Positions 1 through 5,545 of a stretch of 8,619 bases of DNA are shown here, in pieces (the first letter of the stretch is position 1; each line of letters opens with the position of its first letter). The notes under the pieces were generated by a model. It made no database searches, had not been told where the DNA came from, and saw nothing but the letters and a program-made list of their open reading frames with translations. This DNA is from an uncultured Collinsella sp. (GTDB lineage: Bacteria > Actinomycetota > Coriobacteriia > Coriobacteriales > Coriobacteriaceae). Made by a program: the position numbers and the translations under genes. The stretch covers positions 1 to 8,619 of the forward strand of contig CAAENI010000161.1 in the NCBI GenBank assembly GCA_900757285.1, read 5' to 3'.

Positions 1-1
1 C

Positions 2-796
2 TACACCAGAGAGTTTGGTGATGGTATCGCGCCCCAAAGCCTGGAGGGTGCAGTCCAGAAGGTCAATCTGTCCGTCGAGGGCAACGGCTATACGCTCGAC
101 ATTCATGAGATGGCAATCGACGAGAACGGTTGCGGTGCTGTGACGTTTACATTGTCCAATCCGAATGGCGTTAGCTACTACAAGCCGGCGGCAGAGCTTG
201 GCGAACTTGTTCTCTATGGTGAAGAAGAAGGGGGCGTCAGTACACCCAGCATGAACTTCGGCGAGGAATGGGCTGATACACGCTGCACCATTGATAAAGA
301 CACATCAAGCGACACGGTCATTAACGGCACGATGTACTTTGCATCTTGGAATCGCGATCGAGATTTACGACATGCGGTCACCTGGAATATCAGTTGGACG
401 GAGGGCAAAGGTGAGGATGCGAAGGTGATCGAGGTATCGACGCCAGAGTTTAACGTCGGAGCGCACGTCGATACAAAGGAGCTCCGCTCCGACGACTCGC
501 CTCTCGAGATCAGCCCGTTTTCCATCCAGACGCACATCGATGATCTGGGCTATGAAGCAGTTGATCATAAACTGACCGTCAGCTACAAGGATGGATCGGA
601 GCAGATTATCGAAGATGACGACGCAGGGGCGTACAATTTCTATGTTTCGATGGCGCGCAATAGCGGAGAGAACATCTGGGTTCCGACAAAACTGATCAAT
701 GTCGATCAAGTGGTCTCGGTGACCCTCGAGGGCACGAGATGCACATCAACAGGAGAGACCGAAACAGAAGTACCCTTTACCATCGTCTATTCGTAA
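2..796 (+). CDS. C-terminal part of extracytoplasmic DUF4179/DUF5643-like protein (partial)
   Basis: The frame is open from base 2 to a TAA at 794-796, giving 264 visible residues. The ATG at 110 is internal, because the upstream codons continue a coherent protein (...VNLSVEGNGYTLDIHE...), so the true start lies outside the window. The visible part is acidic and beta-rich, with no hydrophobic membrane segment and no helix-turn-helix. Its plan resembles the extracytoplasmic region of Gram-positive DUF4179/DUF5643 anti-sigma-type proteins: an 'NGYTLDIHEMAIDENG' strand pair near the start, then a later segment with 'ISPFSIQTHI', 'LTVSYKDGSEQI' and 'INVDQVVSVTLEG'. In that family an N-terminal cytoplasmic domain and one membrane helix would precede it. 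The assignment rests on remembered family patterns only, so function is uncertain; a generic secreted protein is the alternative. A terminator follows seven bases after the stop. Confidence 0.6.
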   Translation, partial: YTREFGDGIAPQSLEGAVQKVNLSVEGNGYTLDIHEMAIDENGCGAVTFTLSNPNGVSYYKPAAELGELVLYGEEEGGVSTPSMNFGEEWADTRCTIDKDTSSDTVINGTMYFASWNRDRDLRHAVTWNISWTEGKGEDAKVIEVSTPEFNVGAHVDTKELRSDDSPLEISPFSIQTHIDDLGYEAVDHKLTVSYKDGSEQIIEDDDAGAYNFYVSMARNSGENIWVPTKLINVDQVVSVTLEGTRCTSTGETETEVPFTIVYS

Positions 797-802
797 GGTC
801 TA

Positions 803-835
803 GGCCGCTTCCTGCTAGAGGAAGCGGCCATTTTT
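803..835 (+). terminator. Rho-independent terminator after the partial upstream gene
   Basis: A perfect 10-bp GC-rich stem (GGCCGCTTCC at 803-812, GGAAGCGGCC at 820-829) with a 7-base loop is followed by ATTTTT. It starts six bases after the upstream TAA and should insulate the str operon from read-through. Confidence 0.9.
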
Positions 836-943
836 GCGTTACATGGAGGGCTGGAATGGGCACTTGCGCACAGGCGGGGATTCCTTTTATGGAGGCTTTG
901 CGGAAATATGGCTATTTTGGGATACGCCCGGCGGCGTGGTCTG

Positions 944-972
944 TTGACGGCACAGCTAACGGCACGTATCCT
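944..972 (+). promoter_or_regulatory. Sigma-70-type promoter of the str operon
   Basis: TTGACG (944-949) and TATCCT (967-972) are separated by exactly 17 bases, a near-consensus housekeeping promoter. Transcription would begin near 979, leaving a leader of about 87 bases before rpsL. It is the best promoter candidate in the 797-1065 gap, and its position after a terminator and before four ribosomal/translation genes supports it. Confidence 0.75.
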
Positions 973-991
973 ATCGAACTGCGTGTTTCGT

Positions 992-1053
992 AGGGGGATG
1001 CTGACCCCTCGATTCAAGCCGTTGCACTTTACAGAAAGCTGGAATCATTCGAG
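992..1053 (+). promoter_or_regulatory. Possible structured leader of rpsL mRNA
   Basis: Two overlapping foldings are visible in the leader. One is a short hairpin, AGGGG (992-996) with CCCCT (1005-1009). The other pairs CTCG (1008-1011) with CGAG (1050-1053) and ATTC (1012-1015) with GAAT (1042-1045), with a 4-base bulge, ending one base before the rpsL Shine-Dalgarno. They share bases 1008-1009, so complete versions cannot coexist. Whether they matter is unknown; no T-tract suggests attenuation. Confidence 0.3.
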
Positions 1054-1059
1054 AAGGAG
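1054..1059 (+). promoter_or_regulatory. Ribosome binding site fixing the TTG start of rpsL
   Basis: AAGGAG ends six bases before TTG at 1066. No ATG or GTG in the rpsL frame lies nearby at usable spacing, and the protein from this TTG begins [10 protein letters not shown], exactly where S12 proteins begin. Confidence 0.85.
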
Positions 1060-1065
1060 TACGCT

Positions 1066-1443
1066 TTGCCTACTATTAACCAGCTGGTTCGCCAGGGCCG
1101 TCGTTCCGTGCCCAAGAAGTCCAAGAACGCTGCTCTGCAGCACAACTCCCAGAAGCGCGGCGTGTGCACCCGCGTCTTCACCACGAGCCCCAAGAAGCCG
1201 AACTCGGCTCTTCGTAAGGTTGCCCGTGTTCGCCTTGTCAACGGCATCGAAGTTACTGCTTACATCCCGGGTGAGGGCCACAACCTGCAGGAGCACTCCA
1301 TCGTGCTCGTCCGCGGCGGTCGTGTCCGTGACCTCCCTGGTGTCCGTTATCACGTCATCCGTGGCGCCTACGACGCTGCTCCGGTCCAGAACCGTATGCA
1401 GGCCCGTTCCAAGTACGGTGCTAAGCGCCCCAAGGCCAAATAA
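1066..1443 (+). CDS. rpsL: 30S ribosomal protein S12
   Basis: The 125-residue product is a full-length S12, the protein that lines the decoding centre of the small subunit and monitors codon-anticodon pairing. It begins [10 protein letters not shown], contains QKRGVCTRV, the [12 protein letters not shown] loop (43-44 KK, 45-46 PN), [10 protein letters not shown] and [13 protein letters not shown], and ends [10 protein letters not shown]. Start is TTG at 1066, chosen from the Shine-Dalgarno and family N-terminus. Position 88 (codon CGT, 1327-1329) is Arg where most bacteria have Lys; K88R is a known streptomycin-resistance substitution, while Lys43 is intact. First gene of the str operon, 73 bases before rpsG. 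Codon use is strongly biased as expected for a highly expressed gene. Confidence 0.98.
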   Translation: MPTINQLVRQGRRSVPKKSKNAALQHNSQKRGVCTRVFTTSPKKPNSALRKVARVRLVNGIEVTAYIPGEGHNLQEHSIVLVRGGRVRDLPGVRYHVIRGAYDAAPVQNRMQARSKYGAKRPKAK

Positions 1444-1468
1444 GCCAGATAACGTTTTGATACTTTCG

Positions 1469-1494
1469 CCGTGTGCCGCCTGAGCGCCGCACGG
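1469..1494 (+). promoter_or_regulatory. Hairpin in rpsL-rpsG gap, candidate S7 or processing element
   Basis: CCGTGTG (1469-1475) pairs with CGCACGG (1488-1494), one G-U included. After a C-C mismatch the stem continues with three more pairs (CGC 1477-1479, GCG 1484-1486) closing a CTGA loop. No T-run follows, so it is not an obvious terminator. In E. coli the rpsL-rpsG intercistronic RNA is the binding site for S7 autoregulation; an equivalent role here is inference from position alone. The rpsG Shine-Dalgarno (AAGGAG, 1504-1509) begins ten bases downstream. Confidence 0.5.
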
Positions 1495-1516
1495 TAGACA
1501 CTTAAGGAGATTTCAC

Positions 1517-1990
1517 ATGCCGCGTCGTGCAGCAGCTAATCGTCGTGAGGTTCAGCCTGACGCCGTTTACAACAACCGCCTGGTGACTCAGCTCATCAAC
1601 AAGGTCCTTCTTGACGGCAAGAAGGCCACCGCTGAGCGCATCGTTTACACCGCTTTCGAGATCGTTGCCGAGAAGTCCGAGGGTGGCGACGCTCTCGCTA
1701 CCTTCAAGAAGGCTATGGACAACGTCAAGCCCACGCTCGAGGTTAAGCCCAAGCGTGTCGGTGGCGCTACCTATCAGGTCCCGATGGAGGTCAACTCCCG
1801 TCGTTCCACCGCTCTGGGTATCCGCTGGATCGTCAACTTCTCCCGCGCTCGCAAGGAGAAGACCATGGCCGAGCGTCTCGCCAACGAGATCCTCGACGCT
1901 TCCAACGGCCTGGGCGCTTCCGTCAAGAAGCGTGAGGACGTCTTCAAGATGGCCGAGGCCAACCGCGCGTTCTCTCACTATCGTTGGTAA
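1517..1990 (+). CDS. rpsG: 30S ribosomal protein S7
   Basis: This 157-residue protein is a full-length S7, which nucleates assembly of the 30S head and contacts E-site tRNA. It begins [15 protein letters not shown], has the [15 protein letters not shown] helix, the [17 protein letters not shown] hairpin region and [13 protein letters not shown], and ends SHYRW, all typical of bacterial S7 without an unusual extension. ATG at 1517 follows AAGGAG with seven bases between. It is the second gene of the str operon, 19 bases before fusA. In the enterobacterial model S7 represses translation of its own operon through the preceding gap; the hairpin at 1469-1494 could serve that here, which is untested. 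Confidence 0.98.
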   Translation: MPRRAAANRREVQPDAVYNNRLVTQLINKVLLDGKKATAERIVYTAFEIVAEKSEGGDALATFKKAMDNVKPTLEVKPKRVGGATYQVPMEVNSRRSTALGIRWIVNFSRARKEKTMAERLANEILDASNGLGASVKKREDVFKMAEANRAFSHYRW

Positions 1991-2009
1991 GTTAAGGTAA
2001 GGAACTAAC

Positions 2010-4109
2010 ATGGCTAAGCCTAAGTACAAGCTTTCCGATACCCGTAACATCGGCATCATGGCTCACATCGATGCCGGTAAGACCACCACGACCGAGCGTA
2101 TTCTTTACTACACCGGTAAGACCCACAAGATCGGTGAGGTCCATGAGGGCGCTGCCACCATGGACTGGATGGTTCAGGAGCAGGAGCGCGGCGTAACCAT
2201 TACCTCCGCTGCTACCACGTGCTTCTGGAACAAGGACGGCAAGGACTACCGCATCCAGATCATCGACACCCCGGGCCACGTTGACTTCACCGCCGAGGTC
2301 GAGCGCTGCCTGCGCGTCCTCGATGGCGCTGTCGCCGTCTTCGACGCCGTTGCCGGCGTTCAGCCTCAGTCTGAGACCGTTTGGCGTCAGGCTTCTACCT
2401 TCAACGTCCCCCGCATCGCCTTCATCAACAAGTATGACCGCGTGGGCGCTGACTTCTTCAACGCTATCGAGACCATGAAGGATCGTCTCGACGCCAACGC
2501 CGTGGCCGCTCAGGTCCCGATGGGCGCCGAGGACAACTTCTGGGGCGTCATCGACCTGGTCACCATGACTGCATGGGACTTCAAGGCCGACGAGAAGGGT
2601 ATGACCTACCCCGAGCCGATGGACGAGATCCCGGCTGAGTTCGCCGACATCGCTGCCACCAAGCGCGAGGAGCTCCTCGACGCTGCTGCCAGCTTTGACG
2701 ACGAGCTCATGGAGAAGATCCTCATGGAGGAGGACTTCACCGTCGAGGAGCTCAAGGCTGCTCTGCGCAAGGGCGTTCTGGCCAACGAGCTCAACCTCGT
2801 CTTCGTGGGTTCCGCCTACAAGAACAAGGGCGTTCAGGAGCTGCTCGACGCTGTCGTCGACTACCTGCCCAGCCCGCTCGACGTTGAGGCCGTCACCGGT
2901 ACCGATCCGGACACCGGCGAGGAGATCCAGCGTCATCCTTCCTTCGACGAGCCCTTCTCCGGCCTGGTCTTCAAGATCATGACCGACCCGTTCGTCGGTA
3001 AGCTCACCTACGTCCGCGTTTACTCCGGCCGCGCTGAGTCCGGCTCCTACGTGGTCAACGCTTCCAACGGTCAGCGCGAGCGCCTCGGCCGCATCCTCGA
3101 GATGAACGCCGCCGAGCGTATCGACCGTGACGACGCTGCCGCCGGCGACATCGTCGCTTGCGTCGGCTTCAAGAACTCCACCACCGGTGACACCCTGTGC
3201 GCCGAGGGCAAGGAGATCGTCCTCGAGAAGATCGAGTTCGCTAAGCCCGTTATCGACGTTGCCATTGAGCCCAAGACCAAGGCCGAGCAGGACAAGATGT
3301 CCCTGGCTCTGACCAAGCTCGCCGAGGAGGACCCGACCTTCCAGGTGTCCACCAACCACGAGACCGGCCAGACCATCATCGCCGGCATGGGCGAGCTGCA
3401 CCTCGAGATCATCGTCGACCGTCTGCTCCGTGAGTTCAAGGTTGACGCTAACGTTGGTAAGCCCCAGGTTGCCTACCGCGAGACCGCTGGTCACGACGTC
3501 GAGAAGGCTGAGGGCAAGTTCGTCCGTCAGTCCGGTGGTCGCGGTCAGTACGGCCACGCCGTCATCAAGCTCGAGAAGATGGAGGAGGGCTTCGGCTACG
3601 AGTTCGTCAACGCTATCGTCGGCGGCGTCGTGCCCAAGGAGTACATCCCGTCCATCGACAAGGGCATCCAGGAGGCCCTGAACACCGGTGTTATCGCCGG
3701 CTTCCCGGTCCTCGACGTTAAGGTCACCCTGTTCGACGGTTCTTACCACGAGGTCGACTCCTCCGAGGCCGCCTTTAAGATCGCCGGTTCCATGGCTATC
3801 AAGGACGCCCTCAAGAAGTCCGATCCGCAGCTGCTCGAGCCGATCATGGCTGTCGAGGTCGAGACCCCCGAGCAGTACATGGGCGACGTTATGGGCAACC
3901 TCTCCGGTCGCCGCGGCAAGATCGAGGGCATGGAGGATCGCAAGAACAGCAAGCTCATCCGTGCCAAGGTGCCGCTGGGCGAGATGTTCGGTTACGCTAC
4001 CGACCTTCGCTCCCAGACCCAGGGCCGTGCATCCTACACGATGCAGTTCGACTCTTATGAGCCCGCGCCCAAGTCCATCGTGGACGAGGTCATGAGCAAG
4101 AACGCCTAA
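2010..4109 (+). CDS. fusA: Elongation factor G
   Basis: EF-G is the GTPase that drives ribosomal translocation and, with ribosome recycling factor, subunit splitting. The 699 residues match the usual length. The G domain shows the P-loop AHIDAGKT (18-25), the RGVTI switch I segment (60-64), DTPGH (86-90) and NKYD (140-143, where NKMD is commoner). Domains II-V follow; domain IV contains [12 protein letters not shown] and the decoding-centre loop [11 protein letters not shown] with His580, equivalent to His583 of E. coli. ATG at 2010 follows TAAGGA, and the gap to rpsG is 19 bases. Codons TTA, CTA and TCA are essentially absent, consistent with very high expression. tuf, its usual next neighbour, is missing; rpsJ follows after 60 bases. 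Confidence 0.99.
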   Translation: MAKPKYKLSDTRNIGIMAHIDAGKTTTTERILYYTGKTHKIGEVHEGAATMDWMVQEQERGVTITSAATTCFWNKDGKDYRIQIIDTPGHVDFTAEVERCLRVLDGAVAVFDAVAGVQPQSETVWRQASTFNVPRIAFINKYDRVGADFFNAIETMKDRLDANAVAAQVPMGAEDNFWGVIDLVTMTAWDFKADEKGMTYPEPMDEIPAEFADIAATKREELLDAAASFDDELMEKILMEEDFTVEELKAALRKGVLANELNLVFVGSAYKNKGVQELLDAVVDYLPSPLDVEAVTGTDPDTGEEIQRHPSFDEPFSGLVFKIMTDPFVGKLTYVRVYSGRAESGSYVVNASNGQRERLGRILEMNAAERIDRDDAAAGDIVACVGFKNSTTGDTLCAEGKEIVLEKIEFAKPVIDVAIEPKTKAEQDKMSLALTKLAEEDPTFQVSTNHETGQTIIAGMGELHLEIIVDRLLREFKVDANVGKPQVAYRETAGHDVEKAEGKFVRQSGGRGQYGHAVIKLEKMEEGFGYEFVNAIVGGVVPKEYIPSIDKGIQEALNTGVIAGFPVLDVKVTLFDGSYHEVDSSEAAFKIAGSMAIKDALKKSDPQLLEPIMAVEVETPEQYMGDVMGNLSGRRGKIEGMEDRKNSKLIRAKVPLGEMFGYATDLRSQTQGRASYTMQFDSYEPAPKSIVDEVMSKNA

Positions 4110-4134
4110 GTTCGAGCTCCCTGTTACGTAATCC

Positions 4135-4151
4135 GCGAGAACATCTCTCGC
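4135..4151 (+). promoter_or_regulatory. Hairpin just upstream of the rpsJ ribosome binding site
   Basis: GCGAGA (4135-4140) and TCTCGC (4146-4151) form a perfect 6-bp stem with a 5-base loop, seven bases before the rpsJ Shine-Dalgarno GGAGG (4159-4163). There is no T-run, so it is unlikely to terminate. It may be an mRNA processing or translation-tuning element, or the scar of an ancestral junction where tuf was lost; none of these is demonstrated. Confidence 0.4.
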
Positions 4152-4158
4152 ACTCTTT

Positions 4159-4163
4159 GGAGG
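4159..4163 (+). promoter_or_regulatory. Ribosome binding site fixing the TTG start of rpsJ
   Basis: GGAGG ends six bases before TTG at 4170. The next residues, [14 protein letters not shown], match the S10 N-terminus, and no upstream ATG or GTG in frame is suitably placed. Confidence 0.85.
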
Positions 4164-4169
4164 TTTAAG

Positions 4170-4478
4170 TTGGCTACCCAGAAGATCCGCATTCGCCTCA
4201 AGGGCTATGATCACGAGGTCGTCGATCAGTCCGCGAAGCTCATCGTCGAGACCGCTCAGAAGACCGGCGCTCGCGTTTCCGGTCCTGTCCCCCTGCCCAC
4301 CGAGCGCAACCTGTACACGGTTATCCGCTCGCCGCACGTGAACAAGGACTCCCGTGAGCAGTTCGAGATGCGCACCCACAAGCGCCTCATCGACATCCTC
4401 GACCCCACCTCGGGCACCGTTGATTCGCTCATGCGTCTCGACCTCCCCGCTGGCGTCGACATCGACATCAAGCTCTAA
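4170..4478 (+). CDS. rpsJ: 30S ribosomal protein S10 (NusE)
   Basis: The 102-residue product is a full-length S10, a 30S head protein that also acts as NusE, binding NusB and NusG in antitermination and transcription-translation coupling. It has [17 protein letters not shown] at the N-terminus, the [40 protein letters not shown] centre in the standard order (about residues 37-76), and ends [11 protein letters not shown]. The start is TTG at 4170. In most bacteria rpsJ opens the S10 operon before rplC; here it lies 60 bases after fusA and is followed by a terminator, so it appears to be the last str operon gene. No separate promoter is evident in the gap. Confidence 0.98.
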   Translation: MATQKIRIRLKGYDHEVVDQSAKLIVETAQKTGARVSGPVPLPTERNLYTVIRSPHVNKDSREQFEMRTHKRLIDILDPTSGTVDSLMRLDLPAGVDIDIKL

Positions 4479-4499
4479 GCGATATCGCTCATAGCTTAC

Positions 4500-4540
4500 A
4501 GAGCCCCGCTGCCATTACGGTAGCGGGGCTCTTTTGTTTT
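4500..4540 (+). terminator. Rho-independent terminator of the str operon
   Basis: AGAGCCCCGCTGCC (4500-4513) pairs with GGTAGCGGGGCTCT (4519-4532) over 14 positions with one G-U, closing a 5-base loop, and is followed by TTTGTTTT. It begins 21 bases after the rpsJ stop. On the minus strand no T-run follows the stem, so it is probably a poor terminator for the convergent birA. Confidence 0.92.
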
Positions 4541-4594
4541 GCATGATGGGTTTTGACCGCCTGGTAATGCTGCTGAGTAGGTGGCTGCGGCGCC

Positions 4595-5371
4595 CTATTC
4601 GCCCAAGGGGCGCAGCGACGCCTCCTCAAAATGGAAGGATCGCAAGCCGTCTTCCGTTTCGATACACGCGCGTCCAAAGGTATCGACGGTTTTAAAGATG
4701 CCTCGCGCCAGCTCGTCACCGGCAGGGGAGCGGGCGATAACGTGCTTTCCAATCCAATTGAGGTGAGCGACATATTCGCCGTGGACGGGCGCGAGCGGTC
4801 CGGCGTTTTCTTCCATGGCGTTGAGCAGATCTGCCCACGCGTCTACAGCGTTTACGACGGTGTGATAGACCTCATCGAGGAGCATATCGACGGCGGGAAC
4901 GTTCTCGTTGAGGTCCGAGAGACCGATTGCCGGCAGGCCACCATCGGGCACCTCCGCGGGCACATAGTTCACGTTGACGCCGATGCCACAGACCGCAAAG
5001 GGGTTGCCTTCGTTATCGCGTGCGGCTTCGACCAGAATGCCGCCGAGTTTGCGTCCACGCGCGACCAGGTCGTTGGGCCATTTGAGGCCAATCTCGTTTG
5101 CAAGACCCTGTTTTTCGAGCGCCTCGAGCACCGCTAGGCCGCTGACGGCGGCAAGGCCAGAGTACTTGGCGGGATCAACACGAGGACGTAGGACAATCGA
5201 GAGTAACAGATTGCCGGCGGTTGAATCCCACTTGTGGCCGCGCCGGCCGCGTCCTGCTGTCTGAGCCCGGGCGGCAAGTCCTGTGCCGTGCGGCGCTCCC
5301 TGTTTTCCTGCTTCGAGCAGGTCATCGTTGGTCGATCCGGTTACGTCGACTATCGTTAATTTGGCATCCAT
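4595..5371 (-). CDS. birA: Biotin-[acetyl-CoA-carboxylase] ligase, catalytic type without HTH
   Basis: Biotin-protein ligase forms biotinyl-5'-AMP and transfers biotin to a lysine of carrier proteins such as AccB. The 258-residue product has an early GSTN (12-15), the biotinyl-AMP loop GRGRRGHKW (40-48), KWPND (97-101), GGILVE (110-115) and a GIGVNVN strand, followed by a C-terminal SH3-like domain (ARGIFKTVDTFGRACIETEDG). It begins directly with the catalytic domain, so the DNA-binding domain of E. coli BirA is absent: a class I ligase that should not itself repress genes. ATG at 5369-5371 lies 11 bases from the Shine-Dalgarno AAGGAGG (complement of 5383-5389); the open frame continues 29 codons upstream, but that stretch looks unlike the family. 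It is convergent with rpsJ and divergent from fabH, suggesting a link to acetyl-CoA carboxylase. Confidence 0.93.
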   Translation of the reverse strand: MDAKLTIVDVTGSTNDDLLEAGKQGAPHGTGLAARAQTAGRGRRGHKWDSTAGNLLLSIVLRPRVDPAKYSGLAAVSGLAVLEALEKQGLANEIGLKWPNDLVARGRKLGGILVEAARDNEGNPFAVCGIGVNVNYVPAEVPDGGLPAIGLSDLNENVPAVDMLLDEVYHTVVNAVDAWADLLNAMEENAGPLAPVHGEYVAHLNWIGKHVIARSPAGDELARGIFKTVDTFGRACIETEDGLRSFHFEEASLRPLGE

Positions 5372-5413
5372 AACGGCTGCTACCTCCTTAATGAATAAGT
5401 GAATAACGCAATG

Positions 5414-5429
5414 GTGTCGAGAGAGACAC
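5414..5429. repeat. Short inverted repeat in the birA leader region
   Basis: GTGTC (5414-5418) and GACAC (5425-5429) flank GAGAGA. It lies upstream of birA on its minus-strand side and could be a hairpin in the birA mRNA leader or a protein site; five base pairs is weak evidence. No convincing birA promoter was recognised in this gap. Confidence 0.25.
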
Positions 5430-5463
5430 AATGTGAAGCCTTTGTCGCATTTGGACAATTTAA

Positions 5464-5479
5464 TGTTAACACGTTAACA
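5464..5479. promoter_or_regulatory. Candidate operator, copy 1 (perfect 16-base inverted repeat)
   Basis: TGTTAACACGTTAACA consists of TGTTAAC and its exact reverse complement GTTAACA around an AC spacer. It overlaps the likely -35 region of the fab promoter and lies between divergent birA and fabH, a standard place for a repressor. Together with copy 2 it forms a pair 48 bases apart. The binding protein is not identifiable from this window. Confidence 0.7.
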
Positions 5480-5500
5480 ACGACTGAAATGCGCTATCCT
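5474..5500 (+). promoter_or_regulatory. Probable promoter of the fab operon
   Basis: TATCCT (5495-5500), the same -10 hexamer as the str promoter, is preceded by TTAACA (5474-5479), a 5-of-6 match to TTGACA but with a short 15-base spacer. Transcription would start near 5507. The -35 assignment is uncertain because this hexamer is also one arm of the palindrome; an activator-dependent promoter is possible. Confidence 0.5.
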
Positions 5501-5511
5501 CTCTTGGTCGA

Positions 5512-5527
5512 TGTAAACACGTCAACA
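5512..5527. promoter_or_regulatory. Candidate operator, copy 2 (imperfect copy)
   Basis: TGTAAACACGTCAACA matches copy 1 at 14 of 16 positions, and the identity extends outward (shared A before, shared AC after: 17 of 19). It lies just downstream of the predicted start point and five bases before the fabH Shine-Dalgarno, where a bound protein could block elongation. Confidence 0.65.
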
Positions 5528-5531
5528 ACTC

Positions 5532-5539
5532 AAAGGAGG
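5532..5539 (+). promoter_or_regulatory. Ribosome binding site deciding the fabH start
   Basis: AAAGGAGG ends six bases before ATG at 5546. It selects this ATG over an in-frame ATG at 5399, whose extra 49 codons would cross the promoter and both operator copies, and over the adjacent GTG at 5543. Confidence 0.85.
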
Positions 5540-5545
5540 TTAGTG

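Noticed and set aside
864..892. Second promoter upstream of rpsL (TTGCGC, 17 bases, TTATGG)
   Set aside because: The -10 match is poor, and the TTGACG/TATCCT pair at 944-972 is much stronger.
908..1483. Plus-strand open frame of 191 codons overlapping rpsL
   Set aside because: Out of frame with the certain rpsL, rich in Ser/Arg/Thr/Pro as expected of a shifted reading of biased codons, and its start precedes the str promoter.
2427..2438. EF-G G4 motif reads NKYD instead of NKMD
   Set aside because: The third position of NKxD is variable in GTPases and all other G motifs are intact, so no functional change is implied.
1992..4379. A 795-codon open frame on the minus strand covering fusA and most of rpsJ
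   Set aside because: Its codons are exactly in register with the sense codons of fusA and rpsJ, so its stops would need sense TTA, CTA or TCA, which these biased genes avoid. The product is a low-complexity L/V/D/G/E string unlike any protein family.
4631..5137. Plus-strand open frame of 168 codons opposite birA
   Set aside because: Shadow of birA, whose catalytic motifs are unambiguous on the minus strand.
5372..5458. Longer BirA starting 29 codons upstream
   Set aside because: The added residues (Cys/His-rich) resemble no helix-turn-helix, and the AAGGAGG before ATG 5371 indicates the shorter start.
5399..5545. N-terminal extension of FabH from an upstream in-frame ATG
   Set aside because: It would put coding sequence over the promoter and both palindromes, exceeds the family length by 49 residues, lacks a ribosome site, and ATG 5546 has an ideal one.
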